Below, in pieces: positions 60,538 through 64,000 of a stretch of 64,000 nucleotides of DNA. Numbering within the stretch: position 1 is the stretch's first letter; each line of letters begins with the position of its first letter. The DNA is from Glaciecola siphonariae (GTDB lineage Bacteria > Pseudomonadota > Gammaproteobacteria > Enterobacterales > Alteromonadaceae): contig NZ_JBHSGU010000002.1 of the NCBI RefSeq assembly GCF_042652645.1, positions 744,001-808,000 of the forward strand, given 5' to 3'. The notes below the pieces were generated by a model. The model did not search any database. It saw nothing but the letters and a program-made list of their open reading frames with translations, and was not told where the DNA came from. Made by a program: the position numbers and the translations under genes.

Positions 60538-62925
60538 TTAGTCTCTTAATGTTGCACTAAAGCGTTCCTGTAAATGTCTAACTACTATATCGACAGAGCT
60601 TTGGATATCTGAATCTTCTAGTGTCTTTTCAGTGCTTTGTAGCCATATTGAAATAGCCAAGCTTTTATACCCCGGTTCTATCCCTTGACCTTGATACACG
60701 TCGAATAAGTTTATGTCAACTAAATCAGATATTCCAATTTTTTCAATACTTTTTAATAGTTTACCTGTTTCTACGCTCTCAGCTACCGTAACAGCAATGT
60801 CTCGACGGTTAATTGGATACTTAGAAACTGGGCTTGCCCACGGCAATTTACGTTCAGCAATGGCAGATAACGCTAGCTCAAATGCAAACACTTGACCGCT
60901 TAGCCCTAAGCCTTTTGCATGCTGAGGATGCACAGCCCCGACAGTGCCTACACGCTCACCGTTTAACATGACATCTGCGCATTGACCTGGGTGATAGGCA
61001 CTATGTTTTGCGCTTACAAAATCAAACTCGCCGGCGTTTCCAGTAAATCCAAGCAACTGCTCAACGGCTGCCTTCGCGTGGAAAAAATCGAGCGGTGTGT
61101 CGCTAATAGTCCAATGCTCTTGGTGGGTATTACCACAGAGGACACCGCCTATCATTGGCGTTTGCACGACACCTGTCGCTTCATTCGCGTTGGGCGTAAA
61201 CACCAGTCCAGTCTCAAACAGTTTTATATTTAACTGCTGTCTTTTTTGATTGTATGACAGTGCATTTAACAAACCCGGCAATAAGCTCAAGCGCATAGTC
61301 GACATGTCGCTCGATATAGGATTCGGCAGCTCAAGGCCTGATACATCAGGAAACAATAAAGCCTGCTTTTTAGGGTCTACAAACGAATAAGTTATTGCCT
61401 CTACAAAGCCCTGTTGAAGCAAGGATTGCTTAATATTCGCCAGTGGTACGTCTTTCTCGACATGATCATTCATGCTTAAACGTGCAAGTGGCGCGATATT
61501 TTCAATATTGTTATATCCATAAATGCGAGCGACTTCTTCGATTAAATCCTCTTCAATCGCAATATCAAACCGATAAGAAGGTGCTTCCACGGTAAAAGTC
61601 GTATCTGTTGCCTCGACCTGCATGCCTAAGCGTTCAAGCATGTCTTTAACGCGCTTTGCCTCTATCTCTTTACCCAACACTTTTGTAAGACGCTTATGCC
61701 TCAACGTAATTTTATTTCTAAGAGGCAAATCTTCAGTCGACACGGCTTCAACCACAGGCCCGGCCTTACCGCCAACTATGCTCAATAACAAAGAGGTAGC
61801 GCGCTCCATTGCTTTTCGCTGTAAATCGGGATCAACACCACGCTCGTAGCGATGAGACGCGTCGGTGTGCAGGCTGTACTGACGAGATTTGCCTAAAATA
61901 TCATCAGGATTAAAAAATGCGGACTCCAAAAATATATTCTTAGAATGTTTCGTCACGCCCGACACCAAACCACCGAAGATACCGGCCAAAGCAAGAGCTT
62001 TCGTCTCATCTGCAATAACGAGAGTGTCTGCGTTTACCTTAATGTCGTTGCCATCAAGTAAGGTAAGCGGCTCGTCTTGCTCTGCAAAGCGCACCTGAAT
62101 ACTTCCCTCAAGCGCGTCGTTATCAAAGGCATGCATAGGGTGTCCAAGCTCTAAAAGCACATAATTGGTGACGTCAACAACAGGGTCGATGCTGCGAACA
62201 CCGCTTCTGCGCAGCTTTTCTTTCATCCACAACGGTGATGCAGCGCTCATGTCAACGCCTTCAATCACTCTTCCGAGATATCGAGGACAGGCCTTTGGAG
62301 CAAGTACATCAATATCGCGTTTAGTATCAATGCTGACATCACTGTCACTGATCACAGGCTCTGTCACATCTAATTGATTCAGCACACCAAGTTCGCGCGC
62401 CACGCCCTTCATACCAAGACAGTCTGCCCGGTTCGGGGTCAGATCAATCTCAATAATCTGATCGTTTAAATCTAAATACTCACGGAGGTCAGTGCCTATC
62501 GGTGCATCAGTCGGTAGCTCAAGAATACCTGAGTGATCCTCGCCCATACCGAGCTCAGAAAAACTGCACAACATGCCATGAGAGGGCTGACCGCGTAGTT
62601 TTGCTTTCTTAATTTTAAAATCACCCGGCAAAACTGCACCGACGACCGCAACCGCTACTTTCAGGCCTTGACGGCAGTTCGGTGCGCCGCAAACTATGTC
62701 GAGCAGCTCTTCGTCGCCTACATCGACCTTTGTTACCTGCAGTTTATCAGCATCAGGATGGGGCCCACATTCAACCACTTCTCCTACTTTTACTGAGCTA
62801 AATGCAGCGGCTACTGGTTCAACACCGTCTACTTCAAGGCCCGCCATGCTTAGCTGTTCACACAGGGCGTTTGTATCTAAAGCTGGGTTAACCCACTCTC
62901 TTAACCAAGATTCACTGAATTTCAT
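60538..62925 (-). CDS. pheT: Phenylalanyl-tRNA synthetase beta subunit
   Basis: The 795-residue subunit (same as E. coli) has an N-terminal EMAP-like tRNA-binding domain (CGPHPDADKLQVTKVDVGD), B3/B4 and B5 domains (editing and structural), a catalytic-like core and a C-terminal FDX-ACB anticodon-binding domain (WASPVSKYPINRRDIAVTV...). It edits mischarged Tyr-tRNA(Phe). It is 12 bases downstream of pheS and 4 bases before ihfA, in one operon. Confidence 0.97.
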   Translation of the reverse strand: MKFSESWLREWVNPALDTNALCEQLSMAGLEVDGVEPVAAAFSSVKVGEVVECGPHPDADKLQVTKVDVGDEELLDIVCGAPNCRQGLKVAVAVVGAVLPGDFKIKKAKLRGQPSHGMLCSFSELGMGEDHSGILELPTDAPIGTDLREYLDLNDQIIEIDLTPNRADCLGMKGVARELGVLNQLDVTEPVISDSDVSIDTKRDIDVLAPKACPRYLGRVIEGVDMSAASPLWMKEKLRRSGVRSIDPVVDVTNYVLLELGHPMHAFDNDALEGSIQVRFAEQDEPLTLLDGNDIKVNADTLVIADETKALALAGIFGGLVSGVTKHSKNIFLESAFFNPDDILGKSRQYSLHTDASHRYERGVDPDLQRKAMERATSLLLSIVGGKAGPVVEAVSTEDLPLRNKITLRHKRLTKVLGKEIEAKRVKDMLERLGMQVEATDTTFTVEAPSYRFDIAIEEDLIEEVARIYGYNNIENIAPLARLSMNDHVEKDVPLANIKQSLLQQGFVEAITYSFVDPKKQALLFPDVSGLELPNPISSDMSTMRLSLLPGLLNALSYNQKRQQLNIKLFETGLVFTPNANEATGVVQTPMIGGVLCGNTHQEHWTISDTPLDFFHAKAAVEQLLGFTGNAGEFDFVSAKHSAYHPGQCADVMLNGERVGTVGAVHPQHAKGLGLSGQVFAFELALSAIAERKLPWASPVSKYPINRRDIAVTVAESVETGKLLKSIEKIGISDLVDINLFDVYQGQGIEPGYKSLAISIWLQSTEKTLEDSDIQSSVDIVVRHLQERFSATLRD

Positions 62926-62937
62926 GTCTAACTCTAA

Positions 62938-63918
62938 TTAATTAAATTGCTTGAGAAAACGAAGGTCGTTTTCGAAAAAGGCGCGCAAATCATTTACGCC
63001 ATAGCGAAGCATAGTCAAGCGTTCAACGCCCATGCCAAATGCAAAACCAGTGTAGGTTTCTGGGTCTATGTGTACGGCACGAAGTACATTCGGATGCACC
63101 ATACCGCAGCCAAGCACTTCAAGCCATTGACCATTTTTTCCCATTACGTCCACCTCTGCCGACGGCTCAGTGAACGGGAAATAGGATGGACGAAAACGCA
63201 CTTTCAGGTCCTCTTCAAAAAAGTGATGCAGAAAATCATGCAGAACACCTTTAAGCTCGGCAAAGCTAACGTCTGTGTCGACCATTAGCCCTTCAACCTG
63301 GTGAAACATCGGGGTATGGGTTTGGTCATAATCATTTCGATAAACACGCCCCGGTGAAATGATCCGAAGTGGTGGCTTTTGAGCTTCCATGGTACGAATT
63401 TGCACGCCAGATGTTTGTGTGCGCAGCATCACATCAGGGTTGAAATAAAACGTATCATGGTCGGCGCGAGCAGGATGATTTTTAGGAATGTTCAGAGCGT
63501 CGAAATTGTGAAAGCCATCTTCTACTTCTGGACCTGTTTTTACCGAAAATCCGATGTCGGCAAAATAAGCCTCTATTCTCTCAATGGTGCGACTTACAGG
63601 ATGAAGATTGCCCGGTGTAATTGCTCTACCGGGTAAGGTAACATCTACAGATTCGGCGGCTAATTTGGCGTTTAACTCGGCTTCTTTTAATGCCTTGATT
63701 TTTCCGTTAACAAGCGTTTGTATTTCTTGTTTAACCACGTTAATTTTTTGCCCCGCAGCAGGCCTTTCCTCTGCAGAAAGCTGACCAAGCCCTTTCATTA
63801 AATCGGTCACTTTTCCTTTTTTACCCATAAAAGCGACACGTACTGCGTCTAGTTCAGCGGGCGTCTGAGCGTTGTCGACAGCCACTTGGGCTTCGCGAAT
63901 TATGGCTTCTAAGTCCAT
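62938..63918 (-). CDS. pheS: Phenylalanyl-tRNA synthetase alpha subunit
   Basis: The 326-residue catalytic subunit (E. coli 327) has an N-terminal coiled coil (VDNAQTPAELDAVRVAFMGKKGKVT...) and the class-II core: TFYFNPDVMLRTQTSGVQ, MFHQVEGLMVDT, FRPSYFPFTEPSAEVDV (motif 2 region) and GFAFGMGVERLTMLRYGVND (motif 3). The ATG at 63918 has AGAGGAT ahead. It is the first gene of pheST-ihfA; no leader peptide gene or attenuator is visible in the remaining 82 bases. Confidence 0.97.
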   Translation of the reverse strand: MDLEAIIREAQVAVDNAQTPAELDAVRVAFMGKKGKVTDLMKGLGQLSAEERPAAGQKINVVKQEIQTLVNGKIKALKEAELNAKLAAESVDVTLPGRAITPGNLHPVSRTIERIEAYFADIGFSVKTGPEVEDGFHNFDALNIPKNHPARADHDTFYFNPDVMLRTQTSGVQIRTMEAQKPPLRIISPGRVYRNDYDQTHTPMFHQVEGLMVDTDVSFAELKGVLHDFLHHFFEEDLKVRFRPSYFPFTEPSAEVDVMGKNGQWLEVLGCGMVHPNVLRAVHIDPETYTGFAFGMGVERLTMLRYGVNDLRAFFENDLRFLKQFN

Positions 63919-64000
63919 CCTATCCTCTTATTTCGGGCAATATACTAACTGAATTGGCATGCTTATGATGATAAAGCGTGTGAACCGCGTATTTTACACA

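Noticed and set aside
63919..64000. A possible pheS leader peptide/attenuator as in E. coli
   Set aside because: No Phe-rich ORF or paired terminator/antiterminator stems are visible in the 82 bases available; the region is truncated by the window.

Overview
The window looks like a housekeeping-dense stretch of a marine gammaproteobacterium, most probably Alteromonadales (Alteromonas/Glaciecola-like; genus not certain). This rests on several arrangements: pheS-pheT-ihfA, mfd followed by a CsiV-type gene, dnaQ/rnhA with a TIGR03503-type membrane protein, a complete liu (leucine/isovalerate) operon under a MerR-type LiuR, and LolCDE-type lipoprotein export. Base composition is moderate and fairly even, with no prophage, transposase, integrase, CRISPR array or rRNA operon visible. 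The only RNA genes found are three identical tRNA-Asp(GUC).

Layout. 0-4 kb: the 3' end of an Ala/Lys/Glu-rich protein (probably the RNase E tail), then topA-yaiL on the minus strand. 4.3-10 kb: a solitary astB, a large Ig-repeat lipoprotein, and a glutamate/dicarboxylate:Na+ symporter. 10-12.3 kb: lolD-lolE downstream of a tRNA-Asp triplet that has a textbook stable-RNA promoter. 12.5-16.5 kb: the TIGR03503-type gene and dnaQ, divergent from rnhA-rlmI. 16.5-22.3 kb: a small PilZ protein, hrpA, a secreted isoaspartyl peptidase and a small unknown ORF. 22.7-25.8 kb: sbcB and a FapA-family gene. 25.85-26.06 kb: a roughly 196-bp nested palindrome between convergent genes, the most unusual non-coding object here. 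26.1-34.8 kb: a thiolase divergent from liuRABCDE. 34.9-38.7 kb: an MFS transporter, an MscS channel and a lone glgC. 38.6-42 kb: an alpha/beta hydrolase and AraC-type regulator divergent from an AlkB-type alkane monooxygenase. 42-49.6 kb: a thioesterase, HDOD protein and panE, a glycosyltransferase, a cysteine desulfurase fused to a SufE domain, a CbiM-like membrane protein and a phosphoribosyltransferase. 49.7-59.5 kb: lolC, a PilZ protein, mfd, csiV, a PduO-type cobalamin adenosyltransferase and a penicillin-acylase-family protein. 59.6-64 kb: a small lipoprotein, ihfA, pheT and pheS.

How the genes work together. The liu block encodes the route from isovaleryl-CoA to acetyl-CoA plus acetoacetate, and the divergent thiolase could take acetoacetyl-CoA further. 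A MerR-type operator with 9-bp arms sits inside a 19-bp promoter spacer directly upstream of liuR. The AraC/hydrolase/AlkB group looks like an inducible alkane-oxidation locus. Lipoprotein release is split: lolDE and lolC lie about 38 kb apart. Candidate c-di-GMP or signalling proteins (two PilZ, one HDOD) are scattered among core genes.

I found no clear defence island or obviously new multi-gene system. The best candidates for a second look are the nested palindrome, the desulfurase-SufE fusion, the split lol system, the Ca2+-loop-like 12-residue repeats in the Ig lipoprotein, and the AlkB locus.
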